Shown: positions 20,030-29,166, counted from the stretch's first letter. The stretch: 56,341 nucleotides of DNA from Lachnospiraceae bacterium (GCA_022793195.1 JAAWCJ010000022.1:1-56341); one strand, 5' to 3'. Made by a program: numbers and translations. Notes: generated from the sequence alone by a model not told the origin.

Positions 20030-20965
20030 TTATTCCGCTGTGATCAATGTCCCTGTTTTTCCGGCCATTCCTTCCCTTGCTTTTGACAGGTCTGTGATGA
20101 TGGCTTTTCTTCCCGGACGGGAGGAGACAAACTCTACAGAGGCTTCTATTTTTGGAAGCATGGAGCCGGCCTCAAACTGTTCCTGTTCCATATAGATGCG
20201 GGCCTGTGAGACAGAAAGCTTGTCTAAAAAAGTTTCTCCTGGCTGTTTGTAATGGATAGCGACTTTTTCAGTTCCGGTGAGAAACAGAAGGCCGTCGGCA
20301 TCCAGCATATCGGCCATACGGGCGGCGGTCAGATCTTTTTCAATGACAGCGCTGGCCCCTTTCAGGCGGGTTCCCTGCTGTAGTACGGGGATACCGCCGC
20401 CACCACCGGCGATGACAAGCTGGTCTGCGTCGAGGAGCGCCCGGACAGCGTCGATTTCATAAATATCTATAGGTTTGGGCGCTGCCACGATTCTCCGGTA
20501 TCCTTTTTCTTCTTTTACAACGTAGTTGCCTTTGGATGTTTCAGCACGGGCTTCGTCTTCACTCATATAGCGGCCGAGAACTTTTGTCGGCTCACTGAAG
20601 GCTTCATCAAAGGGATCCACCCGCACCTGGGTGATGATGGTGGAGACCGGTTTGAAAATACCGCGGTTTAAAAGTTCTGTCCGAATGGCATTTTGCAAAT
20701 CATAGCCGATGTATCCCTGACTTAAGGCGCCGCAGACCGACATGGGGGCGACGGTATATTCCGGTGAAAGACGGCTGAACTCGGTCATGGCAGTGTGAAG
20801 CATGCCGACCTGGGGGCCATTGCTGAAAGTGATGGCAAGCTGATATTTGTCTTCTACAAGATCGGCGATGGCATTTGCCGCATTTGCCACAGCTTTTTTC
20901 TGGTCAGGAAACAAGATCCCAAAAGCATTTCTGCCCAGGGCGACCACGATCCGTTTTTTATCCAT
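20030..20965 (-). CDS. arcC: Carbamate kinase
   Basis: A 311-residue amino-acid-kinase-fold enzyme. Carbamate kinase makes ATP from carbamoyl phosphate, usually the last step of arginine, agmatine or purine fermentation. Motifs include FSNGPQVG, PMSVCGALSQGYIGYDLQ, VIAGGGGGIPV, AVIEKDLTAA and the closing GTLIT. The N-terminal glycine-rich loop reads ALGRNAFG, with Arg12 where classical ArcC has Gly. A GAGGGG site lies before the ATG. No arginine deiminase or carbamoyltransferase gene is adjacent, so the pathway served is not evident. The Arg change may mark a sub-branch of the family. Confidence 0.88.
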   Translation of the reverse strand: MDKKRIVVALGRNAFGILFPDQKKAVANAANAIADLVEDKYQLAITFSNGPQVGMLHTAMTEFSRLSPEYTVAPMSVCGALSQGYIGYDLQNAIRTELLNRGIFKPVSTIITQVRVDPFDEAFSEPTKVLGRYMSEDEARAETSKGNYVVKEEKGYRRIVAAPKPIDIYEIDAVRALLDADQLVIAGGGGGIPVLQQGTRLKGASAVIEKDLTAARMADMLDADGLLFLTGTEKVAIHYKQPGETFLDKLSVSQARIYMEQEQFEAGSMLPKIEASVEFVSSRPGRKAIITDLSKAREGMAGKTGTLITAE

Positions 20966-20999
20966 GATAATCCCCTCATTTCTTACAGTAATCTTTTTT

Positions 21000-21008
21000 A
21001 GTATACCA
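21000..21008 (-). promoter_or_regulatory. Possible extended -10 element for arcC
   Basis: On the minus strand, TGG followed by TATACT lies about 35 bp before the arcC start. No good -35 box is visible. Confidence 0.3.
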
Positions 21009-21061
21009 TGGATTACCCGGCTTTCCTAGAGCGATTTTACAGGAATCGGATACTTAAAATC

Positions 21062-22051
21062 TTATTTCGTATAAAATCCGAATTCTACCCGTCCCTCTTC
21101 CCACGTGGCTTCTATCAGATAGACATATCCTGCTTCTGCCGTCATGGTGAAACCTTCTTCTGTGTCCTGTACTTCAACAGGCTCTCCTGTATTCTCTGTG
21201 GTGTTTTCCTGAGAGGCTTCTTTTTCCCAAAGTTCCAGAGGAAACCTGGTGACAGAAATAGACTGAGGCTTATAAGAAGAAGTCAGCTTAAGTTCGAGTC
21301 CATTTGCCACAGACTCGTCGATACTGATGTCATTGAGTTCCGGCCATTGGAGGATATGGGAACCGCAAGCAATTACATGTTGAGTCTCTCCACTTTCGTC
21401 GATATAGCTCCATTCATAATTACCACGGGTCAGGATTACGGTGGCGGCCACTAAATCAGTCCTGTATTCCGCATTGACGGAAGGCGGCTCACTGGGATCG
21501 GCGGGTGCGGATATTTCATCAACCAAGTGCTGGAAAGGGGCGGCATCTTCAGGTGTTCCTTCTTTTACCATCACCATTTTTGTGACTCCAGGGTATTGTC
21601 CGGGATAGCTTTCCAGCATGATGCCGTTACCATAGATGTCCACCACGCAGCCGGCTTTTACTGCCTCCGGAGAAAGCGGATTTCCGTCGGCATCCGTCAG
21701 GTCATCGGGAATGGGAGCCGTAAAAAATGTCCCGATGTTGACGTCCACATAGTAGAGGTTTCCATAAGTATCAGAGAGGGTCATGGCACGGATAACGCCT
21801 TCTTCCGGGATGCCATAGTCCACAGGGGAGATGGTTTCCTGCCGTCCCTGGCCAGAGGCCAGCTTCATGGCAGACGCTCCACCGGAAGCTGTCTCATCTA
21901 TGGATTGGTTTTGGGTCTGCTCTTGTGTCTGAGTTTGATTTTCGCCGCTTTCGGTGGAAGGTGAAGTTTCTTTTTTTCCGCAGCTGCTTAATAAAAGGAC
22001 AAGGACAATCAATGATGTGGCAGTGATTTGTTTGACTTTATGTTTTTTCAT
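21062..22051 (-). CDS. Secreted lipoprotein of unknown function
   Basis: A 329-residue lipoprotein. A basic start (MKKHKVKQ), hydrophobic core and lipobox (LLLSSC, lipidated C24) are followed by a Ser/Thr/Gln/Glu-rich linker. The first folded part (about residues 75-170) contains LYYVDVNIGTFFTAPIPDDL and a metal-loop-like DADGN. The second part (about residues 195-329) is beta-rich, with WSYIDESGETQHVIACGSHI. The ATG at 22051 has GGAGG upstream. The long in-frame extension to 22489 antisense to the hydrolase is not real. I do not recognise the domains. The protein is anchored outside the membrane and may bind a small ligand, but this is only inference. Confidence 0.75.
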   Translation of the reverse strand: MKKHKVKQITATSLIVLVLLLSSCGKKETSPSTESGENQTQTQEQTQNQSIDETASGGASAMKLASGQGRQETISPVDYGIPEEGVIRAMTLSDTYGNLYYVDVNIGTFFTAPIPDDLTDADGNPLSPEAVKAGCVVDIYGNGIMLESYPGQYPGVTKMVMVKEGTPEDAAPFQHLVDEISAPADPSEPPSVNAEYRTDLVAATVILTRGNYEWSYIDESGETQHVIACGSHILQWPELNDISIDESVANGLELKLTSSYKPQSISVTRFPLELWEKEASQENTTENTGEPVEVQDTEEGFTMTAEAGYVYLIEATWEEGRVEFGFYTK

Positions 22052-22129
22052 TTTAATTCCTCCATATCCTCTGCTTTGATTAATTGTTAAAAACAGAGGA
22101 AACATGATTGATATGAGTTTCGTATATAT

Positions 22130-22158
22130 AGTGTACTGAAAATGAAAAAATGTTGCAA
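22130..22158 (-). promoter_or_regulatory. Possible promoter for the lipoprotein gene
   Basis: On the minus strand, TTGCAA (22153-22158), a 17-bp spacer and TACACT (22130-22135). Both boxes are imperfect. Confidence 0.35.
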
Positions 22159-22175
22159 GAAAATAAACAGGCGGC

Positions 22176-22204
22176 TTGCCAGGAGTCCGGTTCCATATTA
22201 AAAT
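22176..22204 (+). promoter_or_regulatory. Sigma-A type promoter for the alpha/beta hydrolase
   Basis: TTGCCA (22176-22181), 17-bp spacer and TAAAAT (22199-22204), about 70 bp before the start at 22274. Confidence 0.65.
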
Positions 22205-22273
22205 AATGGTAAATAATGAAAAGGGCAGACTGCAGGGGAAGGGAAAAGAGCTGCCGGAATGGAGACTTAATTT

Positions 22274-23218
22274 ATGAATGAAGGGATTAAAAAGGAAGAG
22301 TTTTATGTGGAATCTGATGAAAAAGGACAGAAGCTCCACGGTATATCGTGGCAGCCTCAAAAAGGGACGGTAAAGGCAGTGGTGCAGATTGTTCATGGAA
22401 TGGTGGAATATGTAGAGCGATATGAAGAGTTTGCCTGCTTTTTGGCAGGGCAGGGTTACGCTGTCATTGGCCACGATCATTTGGGACATGGGAAAACGGC
22501 GGCCACATCAGAGGAGCTTGGATATTTTGCTGAAAAAGACGGAGACAAACATGTGATTGCCGACATGTACCGGATTACCTGTGCCGGGAGGAAGTATTGG
22601 CCCGGGGTTCCCCTTGTGATTATGGGACATAGCATGGGATCTTTTTTTACAAGGAAGTACTTGACTCGTTACAGCCGGAAAGTGGAAGGGGCCATCATCA
22701 TGGGGACTGGTTTCATGGGATTGCCGTTGGTAGCCTTCGGAAAAGTGGTGGCGGGCTTCATTTGCCGGGTACGGGGCAGCCGTTACAGAAGCCGGCTTCT
22801 TTATAACCTGACTCTGGGAGGAAATAACCGCAGAGTCAAAAAACTCCGTACGGACAATGACTGGCTCAGTACCAATGAGGAATCTGTGGACGCCTATAAC
22901 CAGGATCCGTATTGTAGCTTTATTTTTACAGCCGGCGCTTACCGTGATTTTTTCACTGTCCTGACAGACCTGGCGGCAAAGAAAAACTTTTCCACAATGA
23001 ACCGAAAACTTCCGGTGTTTTTGGTGGCCGGAGAGGAGGATCCTGTGGGAAATTATGGAAAAGGTGTGAGGGCCTGTTATCGGCAGTTCCAATCGTTAGG
23101 GTTTGAGGATGTTTCCTTGAAACTATATCCGGGGGATCGCCATGAAATTCTCAATGAGCTTGACCGCCATACAGTTTTTGCGGATATCGCAGCATGGCTG
23201 GATCGTGTGACAAAATAA
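22274..23218 (+). CDS. Alpha/beta hydrolase, monoacylglycerol lipase/lysophospholipase-like
   Basis: A 314-residue alpha/beta hydrolase of the serine-aminopeptidase S33 / lysophospholipase group. The nucleophile elbow is GHSMGS (S120). The likely triad partners are D256 (GEEDPVG) and H290 (GDRHEI). The oxyanion-side motif VHGMVEYVERYEEF and the GHDHLGHGKT turn are typical of monoacylglycerol lipase-like enzymes. It has no signal peptide, so it is probably cytosolic. It has its own promoter and lies divergent from the lipoprotein gene. The natural substrate is unknown. Confidence 0.85.
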   Translation: MNEGIKKEEFYVESDEKGQKLHGISWQPQKGTVKAVVQIVHGMVEYVERYEEFACFLAGQGYAVIGHDHLGHGKTAATSEELGYFAEKDGDKHVIADMYRITCAGRKYWPGVPLVIMGHSMGSFFTRKYLTRYSRKVEGAIIMGTGFMGLPLVAFGKVVAGFICRVRGSRYRSRLLYNLTLGGNNRRVKKLRTDNDWLSTNEESVDAYNQDPYCSFIFTAGAYRDFFTVLTDLAAKKNFSTMNRKLPVFLVAGEEDPVGNYGKGVRACYRQFQSLGFEDVSLKLYPGDRHEILNELDRHTVFADIAAWLDRVTK

Positions 23219-23239
23219 ATTTCATCTTACAGATTTTCC

Positions 23240-23312
23240 GCCTGTGGCGGGCGTGGGACAACTTACCCCCACGCCCTCCCCAAAGGGATTCTCCGCAAGG
23301 CGGGGGCAATTC
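23240..23312. repeat. GC-rich palindromic intergenic element
   Basis: This gap contains GGGCGTGGG (23249-23257) pairing with CCCACGCCC (23268-23276). A second set of G/C runs (CCTCCCCAAAGGG and GGCGGGGG) follows. Its composition is unlike the flanking gap and resembles small dispersed intergenic repeat elements. Only one copy was seen in this window. Confidence 0.4.
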
Positions 23313-23382
23313 TACAAAGTTTTTTCTTCTTATCAGTATATTCCCACAGAGACAAAATTTCATAACGAGAGGAGACTTGTGA

Positions 23383-24903
23383 TTGTACAGCAGGGTTTAC
23401 AGCGCTGCCATTCATGGGATGGAAGGGCAGCTAATTACGGTGGAGGCTGATTTAGGTGACGGCCTCCCCAGTTTTGATATGGTTGGGGCGCTTTCCGGGG
23501 AGATTAAGGAGGCGGCCTCAAGGGTTCGCACAGCTTTAAAAAATATGGGGTACAGGCTTCCACCCAGAAGGATCGTCATTAATCTGGCCCCGGCCAATGT
23601 GAAAAAACATGGAACCGCATTTGACTTGCCGGTGGCAGCCGCGGTACTTGCCGCTATGGAAGTCATTCCCGCGGAAAATTTGAAAAATATCCTTTTGGCA
23701 GGGGAATTGGGCCTGTGTGGTGAAATACGGCCGGTGCCGGGAGTCATGGTGCTTGCTGATTGTGCCGGAAAGACAGGGCTTTCCTGGGCAATGGTGCCGG
23801 AAGAAAATGCGGGGGAAGGAGCTGCCTGCAAAGCCGTGAAGGTTTGCGGAGTGAAAAATTTAAACCAGGCGATTGAGTTTTTGAGGAAACCGGAACGAAT
23901 GAAACCGATGGTGGTGGATACGGAAAGGCTTTTTACGGAAGAGGAAGATTTCGTGGATTTTCAGGATATTTTGGGACAGAAGACTGCGAAACGAGCTGTA
24001 GAAGTGGCAGCAGCCGGGATACACAACCTTTTACTTGCCGGTCCTCCGGGGGCGGGAAAGACGATGTTGGCCAGTGCTATTCCGGGTATCTTGCCGGAAC
24101 TTACGGTGGAGGAAAGTCAGGAAATCAGCAGAGTCTACAGTATCTGTGGAAAAATGCCGAAGGGACAGGCGCTGATTGAAAAGCGTCCGTTTCGGGCGCC
24201 ACATCATACGGTAACGGCCACAGCATTGATTGGGGGAGGAAAGATACCAAAACCAGGGGAGATTTCCCTGGCCAGCCATGGAGTATTGTTTTTAGATGAA
24301 TTGCCGGAAATGTCCCTGCGGACACTGGAAGCTTTGCGCCAGCCCATGGAAGAGAGGAGGGTAGTACATTCAAGACTGTATGGATCCTGCGAATTTCCAG
24401 CCAGGTTCATGCTGGCGGCAGCTATGAACCCGTGTCCCTGTGGCTATTATCCTGACAGAAATAAATGCCGGTGCAGCCAATGGCAGATCAAAAAGTATCA
24501 GCAAAAGCTTTCCAGGCCCCTTATGGATAGAATCGATATTAAAGTGCTTGTGGAACCGGTCACAGTTCGGAGCCTGCAGGAGACAGAAAAAGAGGAGTCT
24601 TCTGCAGAAGTCAGAAAACGGGTAAAGCGGGCCAGAATTCTTCAGAAAAAGCGGTTTGCAGGTAGCGGGATATATGGTAATTTTGAGATTCCGGGAAAAC
24701 AGATCAAGGAATATTGTCCTTTGGGGCCGGAGGAAGAAACGTTTCTTCGGAAAGCATTTGAAGTTATGGATATCAGTGCAAGGGCATATCATCGAATTAT
24801 ACGGGTGGCAAGGACCATTGCTGATTTGGAAGAGGAGAACTGTATCAGGACTGTCCATTTAAAGGAAGCGCTGGCTTACCGGATGGAAAATGTATATTAT
24901 TAG
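23383..24903 (+). CDS. comM: YifB/ComM family AAA ATPase (Mg-chelatase-like)
   Basis: A 506-residue protein of the ComM/YifB family. ComM is a hexameric helicase that promotes branch migration when natural transformation integrates DNA. The N-terminal lon-protease-like domain (residues 1-165) has the GLPSFDMVG and NLAPANVKKHGTAFDLP motifs. The AAA core has Walker A GPPGAGKT near residues 220-227 and Walker B VLFLDELPEM near 301. A cysteine-rich insert (NPCPCGYYPDRNKCRCS) and the C-terminal Mg_chelatase_C domain follow. The start is TTG at 23383 with GGAG eight bases upstream. It sits 15 bp before dprA, so the two form a DNA-uptake pair. Confidence 0.92.
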   Translation: MYSRVYSAAIHGMEGQLITVEADLGDGLPSFDMVGALSGEIKEAASRVRTALKNMGYRLPPRRIVINLAPANVKKHGTAFDLPVAAAVLAAMEVIPAENLKNILLAGELGLCGEIRPVPGVMVLADCAGKTGLSWAMVPEENAGEGAACKAVKVCGVKNLNQAIEFLRKPERMKPMVVDTERLFTEEEDFVDFQDILGQKTAKRAVEVAAAGIHNLLLAGPPGAGKTMLASAIPGILPELTVEESQEISRVYSICGKMPKGQALIEKRPFRAPHHTVTATALIGGGKIPKPGEISLASHGVLFLDELPEMSLRTLEALRQPMEERRVVHSRLYGSCEFPARFMLAAAMNPCPCGYYPDRNKCRCSQWQIKKYQQKLSRPLMDRIDIKVLVEPVTVRSLQETEKEESSAEVRKRVKRARILQKKRFAGSGIYGNFEIPGKQIKEYCPLGPEEETFLRKAFEVMDISARAYHRIIRVARTIADLEEENCIRTVHLKEALAYRMENVYY

Positions 24904-24918
24904 GAAGGAACAGGAAAA

Positions 24919-26040
24919 ATGGCGCTTTGCAGAGAGGAGTATTGGTTTTGGTATTGCAGCCTAGAGCGCGTGGAACCGGCCATCAGAAACAAACTTCGGG
25001 AAAGTATGGGAAGCCCTGAATCTGTCTATGGGGCTTCCAGAAAATTCATAGAAAAAATTTTGACCCCCCTTTATTATAAGAAGACCGTAGAAAGGATTTG
25101 GAATGAACTTGTAAAAAGCAGAAATAAGGAAGAAATTCAAAAGAACCTGGCACAGATGAAACAGCTGGGAATCAGGATGGTGACAGCAGATGACCGGGAA
25201 TTTCCAGAGAAGCTGTTTGTCCTTCCCGACTGTCCTTCAGGGTTATTTGTGAAGGGCAGGCTTCCGGCAGCAGAGAGTCCTGCTGTAGCTGTTGTTGGTT
25301 CCAGAAACTGCAGTTATTATGGAAGAAACACAGCCAAAACCCTCGGGAGAATTTTGGCGGAAGCAGGTGTCCAGGTGGTGAGCGGGCTTGCCAGAGGGAT
25401 TGATGCGGCAGGACATGAGGGGGCGGTCATGGCAGGAGGGCCTACCTTTGGCGTTTTAGGCTGCGGGGTGGATGTGGTGTATCCGTGGGAAAACCACCAG
25501 ATTTATGAAAAAGTAGAAGAAGCCGGCGGCCTAATCTCCGAATACCCGCCGGGAACAAGACCAAGTCCCTGGCATTTTCCGGCCAGAAACAGAATTATCA
25601 GTGGTTTGTCCGACTGTGTCGTGGTGGTGGAAGCGGGAGCGAAGAGCGGCTCCCTGATCACAGCTTCTCTGGCTTTGGAACAGGGAAAGGATATCTGGGC
25701 GGTTCCCGGCAGGATGGGGGATTTTCTGAGTGTGGGGACGAATCGCCTCATCCGGGATGGGGCGATGCCTTTGACTGAGCCGGAGGAGATTCTGGAAGGA
25801 TGGAATTTACAAAGAAAAAAATTAAGAATTTATAAGAAAACCAAGTTATCTCTTGATAAAAATGTAGAAAAGGTGTATAGTTGTCTGGATTCCGACCCAA
25901 AATCCGAAGAGCAGCTCCTTGTGGAAAGCGGGATAGACAGCAGAACATTGGCGGCTTGTCTGGTGGATTTGGAGATGGAGGGACTGGCTGTTCAGCCGTT
26001 TCGGCATTATTATGCGGCGAAAAGAGATAAAGGAGAGTAA
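24919..26040 (+). CDS. dprA: DNA-processing protein DprA/Smf
   Basis: A 373-residue DprA. It binds incoming single-stranded DNA and loads RecA during transformation. The Rossmann-like core contains VVGSRNCSYYGR, VSGLARGIDAAGHEGA, GVLGCGVDVVYPWEN, ISEYPPGTRPSPWHFPARNR and GSLITASLALEQGKDIWAVPG. An N-terminal helical domain and a C-terminal winged helix (about residues 310-365) complete the typical layout. The start has AAGGAACAGG upstream. The stop is followed after one base by the topA ATG, so translation is probably coupled. The wider competence machinery is not in this window. Confidence 0.93.
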   Translation: MALCREEYWFWYCSLERVEPAIRNKLRESMGSPESVYGASRKFIEKILTPLYYKKTVERIWNELVKSRNKEEIQKNLAQMKQLGIRMVTADDREFPEKLFVLPDCPSGLFVKGRLPAAESPAVAVVGSRNCSYYGRNTAKTLGRILAEAGVQVVSGLARGIDAAGHEGAVMAGGPTFGVLGCGVDVVYPWENHQIYEKVEEAGGLISEYPPGTRPSPWHFPARNRIISGLSDCVVVVEAGAKSGSLITASLALEQGKDIWAVPGRMGDFLSVGTNRLIRDGAMPLTEPEEILEGWNLQRKKLRIYKKTKLSLDKNVEKVYSCLDSDPKSEEQLLVESGIDSRTLAACLVDLEMEGLAVQPFRHYYAAKRDKGE

Positions 26041-26041
26041 T

Positions 26042-28120
26042 ATGGCGAAGTATCTGGTTATTGTAGAATCCCCTGCAAAGGTAAAAACCATAAAGAAATT
26101 TTTGGGGCAGAATTATGATGTGGAGGCATCCAACGGACACGTAAGAGATTTGCCAAAAAGCCAGATGGGGATTGATATAGAGGATGATTATGAGCCAAAA
26201 TATATTACCATTCGAGGAAAGGGAGATATTCTTGCGAATCTCAGAAAAAAGGTAAAAAAGGCTGACAAAATATATCTGGCGACTGACCCGGACCGTGAGG
26301 GCGAAGCGATTTCCTGGCATTTGATGACAGCTCTCAAACTGGAAGATAAGAAAGTACAGAGAATCAGTTTCAATGAGATTACAAAAACAGCAGTAAAAGC
26401 ATCCTTGAAGACACCGCGGGAATTGGATATGAATCTGGTGGATGCCCAGCAGGCACGCCGTGTCCTGGATAGGATGGTGGGATATAGCATCAGCCCCCTG
26501 CTTTGGGCTAAGGTAAAGAGGGGTTTATCAGCAGGGCGCGTACAGTCGGCGGCCCTTCGGATTATCTGTGACAGAGAAGAAGAGATTGCGGCATTTATCC
26601 CACAGGAATATTGGAGCCTGGAAGCGGATGTTTTTTGCGATGGCGAAAAAAAGCCCATGCGGATTAAATTTTACGGTGATAAAAAGCAAAAAATCACCAT
26701 TGAAAATAAAGAGATGCTGGATCAGATTGTCGAAGAGGCAAAAAAAGAACCTTTTAAAATTTCCGATATAAAAACCGGAGAGCGGATAAAAAAGCAGCCG
26801 CTTCCATTTACTACAAGCACTCTTCAGCAGGAGGCGGCCAATACCTTAAACTTTTCGACGCAAAAAACCATGCGCCTGGCGCAACAGCTTTACGAAGGAG
26901 TGGATATTAAAGGAAACGGGACAGCTGGTATCATCACATACCTGAGGACGGATTCCACCCGGGTTTCCGAAGAGGCCCAGAATATGGCGGCGCAATTTAT
27001 TGGTTCTCAGTATGGGGAGGAGTATATCCTTTCTGAAGAGCGGGATCAAAAGGGCGGGGGAAGGATTCAGGATGCCCATGAGGCGATCCGCCCCACGGAT
27101 ATTGCGCTTACTCCCACAAAAATCAAAGATTCCCTTTCCAGGGATCAGTTTCGCCTTTATCAACTGATCTGGCGCAGGTTTACGGCCAGCAGGATGAAGG
27201 CTGCCGTTTACGAAACGACGAATGTGAAGATCGATGCAGGGAAGTACCGTTTTACGGCCTCTGCATCTAAAGTGAAATTCCAGGGGTTTCTGACAGTATA
27301 CGGGGACAGCGATGAGAAAAAGGAGCCTAATACCTTGGCAAAAAACCTGGCTTTGGATACAAAAGTTACTTTGAAAGAATTTGACTATAAGCAGCATTTT
27401 ACCCAGCCGCCGGCCCACTATACAGAGGCTTCTTTAGTTCGGACTTTGGAAGAGGCGGGGATTGGCCGTCCCAGTACCTATGCTCCCACAATTACCACCA
27501 TTATTGCGAGACGGTATGTGGCGAAAGAAAATAAAAATTTGTATGTGACGGAGCTGGGAGAGGTTGTCAACCATATTATGAAAGAGGCGTTCCCGAGTCT
27601 GGTCAATGTGGCTTTTACAGCCAATATGGAATCTCTTTTAGATGGCGTGGAAGACGGTTCCGTGAAATGGAAAACAATTATCAGAAACTTCTATCCTGAT
27701 TTGGAAGAAGCTGTTACAGAAGCACAAAAAGAATTGGAAACTGTAAAAATTGAGGATGAAGTTACAGATGAAATTTGTGAAAACTGCGGGCGTAATATGG
27801 TGATTAAATATGGACCTCACGGGCGTTTCCTTGCCTGTCCCGGTTTTCCTGACTGCAAGAATACAAAACCTTATTTGGAGAAGATCGGCGTCAGCTGTCC
27901 CTTATGCAGTGGGGAAGTGGTCATTAAAAAGACAAAGAAAGGCAGGCGCTACTATGGATGTAGCAATCATCCGGAATGTGAGTTCATGTCCTGGCAAAAG
28001 CCTTCCAATGAAAAATGTCCTGAGTGTGGAAATTATATGGTGGAAAAGGGAAATAAATTGATTTGTTCAGAGCAGACCTGCGGCTTTTTAAGGGAGAAAG
28101 CGGCACAAGAGGTAAAGTAA
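26042..28120 (+). CDS. topA: DNA topoisomerase I
   Basis: A 692-residue type IA topoisomerase that relaxes negative supercoils. The Toprim domain opens with YLVIVESPAKVKTIKKFLG and carries the metal-binding DPDREGE at residues 82-88. The catalytic tyrosine is Y300 in ITYLRTDSTRVS. The C-terminus has three four-cysteine zinc ribbons: CENCG..CPGFPDC, CPLCSG..CSNHPEC and CPECGNY..CSEQTC. Start 26042 is chosen over 26012 because AAAGGAG precedes it and the family begins MAKYLVIVESP. It is tightly linked to dprA. Confidence 0.97.
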   Translation: MAKYLVIVESPAKVKTIKKFLGQNYDVEASNGHVRDLPKSQMGIDIEDDYEPKYITIRGKGDILANLRKKVKKADKIYLATDPDREGEAISWHLMTALKLEDKKVQRISFNEITKTAVKASLKTPRELDMNLVDAQQARRVLDRMVGYSISPLLWAKVKRGLSAGRVQSAALRIICDREEEIAAFIPQEYWSLEADVFCDGEKKPMRIKFYGDKKQKITIENKEMLDQIVEEAKKEPFKISDIKTGERIKKQPLPFTTSTLQQEAANTLNFSTQKTMRLAQQLYEGVDIKGNGTAGIITYLRTDSTRVSEEAQNMAAQFIGSQYGEEYILSEERDQKGGGRIQDAHEAIRPTDIALTPTKIKDSLSRDQFRLYQLIWRRFTASRMKAAVYETTNVKIDAGKYRFTASASKVKFQGFLTVYGDSDEKKEPNTLAKNLALDTKVTLKEFDYKQHFTQPPAHYTEASLVRTLEEAGIGRPSTYAPTITTIIARRYVAKENKNLYVTELGEVVNHIMKEAFPSLVNVAFTANMESLLDGVEDGSVKWKTIIRNFYPDLEEAVTEAQKELETVKIEDEVTDEICENCGRNMVIKYGPHGRFLACPGFPDCKNTKPYLEKIGVSCPLCSGEVVIKKTKKGRRYYGCSNHPECEFMSWQKPSNEKCPECGNYMVEKGNKLICSEQTCGFLREKAAQEVK

Positions 28121-28215
28121 TGGGGTTGCGATGGGAATATATAGAAGCAACTTCGCGAAGAGTGTAATAGTCTTAGAAAATTTCGGGGTTTGATGTTGAA
28201 TAATTCCGAAAAGTA

Positions 28216-28244
28216 TTGCGGCTTTTTGGGAAATATGATACGAT
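28216..28244 (+). promoter_or_regulatory. Possible promoter for codY
   Basis: TTGCGG (28216-28221), 17-bp spacer and TACGAT (28239-28244), with a TG before the -10 box. It is imperfect, and read-through from topA is also possible. Confidence 0.35.
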
Positions 28245-28291
28245 AAATTTGAATATAACTAATTGCCCGAAAAAAAGTTAGGAGGCCTGCA

Positions 28292-29065
28292 ATGAGTGTA
28301 CAATTATTGGACAAGACCCGTAAAATTAACAAATTGCTTCACAATAACAGTACCAGTAAAGTAGTCTTCAATGATATTTGCGCAGTATTGAGTGATATCC
28401 TCGATTCCAACATCCTTGTAATCAGTAAAAAAGGAAAGGTGTTGGGTGTAGGTCTCAGCGAAGGGGTGGAAGAGATTGAGGAGCTGATTGAAGACCAGGT
28501 CGGGGGATTCGTTGACAAGATGTTGAACGAAAGACTGCTCAGCGTCCTTTCCACCAAGGAAAATGTAAATTTAGAAACGCTCGGGTTTGCAGAAACAAAT
28601 GTAAGAAAGTATCAGGCAATCATCACTCCCATAGATATCGCAGGAGAACGGCTGGGCACTCTATTTATTTATAAATCCATTGACCAGTATGGAATTGATG
28701 ATATTATTTTGAGCGAATATGGTACAACGGTGGTAGGACTGGAAATGATGCGTTCTGTCAATGAGGAGAATGCGGAAGAGACACGAAAGTTACAAATTGT
28801 AAAATCAGCCATCAGTACATTGTCATTTTCCGAATTGGAAGCGATTCAACATATTTTTGAGGAATTGGAGGGAAATGAAGGGATTCTGGTGGCCAGTAAA
28901 ATCGCTGACAGAGTAGGGATTACCCGATCGGTGATCGTAAATGCCCTTCGGAAATTTGAAAGTGCGGGGGTGATTGAGTCCCGTTCTTCCGGTATGAAAG
29001 GAACTTATATTAAAGTGTTGAATGATGTGGTGTTTGAGGAATTGAGAAAGCTGAGAGAAGCATGA
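28292..29065 (+). CDS. codY: GTP- and branched-chain amino acid-sensing repressor CodY
   Basis: A 257-residue CodY. It represses many nutrient-acquisition and biosynthesis genes when GTP and isoleucine, leucine or valine are plentiful. The N-terminal GAF-type ligand domain opens with MSVQLLDKTRKINKLL. The C-terminal winged helix is nearly invariant: ASKIADRVGITRSVIVNALR followed by FESAGVIESRSSGMKGTYIKVLND. TTAGGAGG lies before the ATG. In Bacillus several genes separate topA and codY. Here codY follows topA after a 171-bp gap with no gene. The binding protein at 14979 and glnN are natural candidate targets, but no clear CodY box was found. Confidence 0.97.
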   Translation: MSVQLLDKTRKINKLLHNNSTSKVVFNDICAVLSDILDSNILVISKKGKVLGVGLSEGVEEIEELIEDQVGGFVDKMLNERLLSVLSTKENVNLETLGFAETNVRKYQAIITPIDIAGERLGTLFIYKSIDQYGIDDIILSEYGTTVVGLEMMRSVNEENAEETRKLQIVKSAISTLSFSELEAIQHIFEELEGNEGILVASKIADRVGITRSVIVNALRKFESAGVIESRSSGMKGTYIKVLNDVVFEELRKLREA

Positions 29066-29166
29066 GGTTTTAGGAGGGAGAAACAAGCAGGGCCCCGTAG
29101 TTTCCATAACAGTTTCGTGGCATATGATAAAAATGAAAGATTCGGACACCTGAAATTTTTTATGAT

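Noticed and set aside
22052..22489. N-terminal extension of the lipoprotein frame
   Set aside because: The signal peptide and GGAGG site fix the start at 22051, and the extension is antisense to the hydrolase gene.
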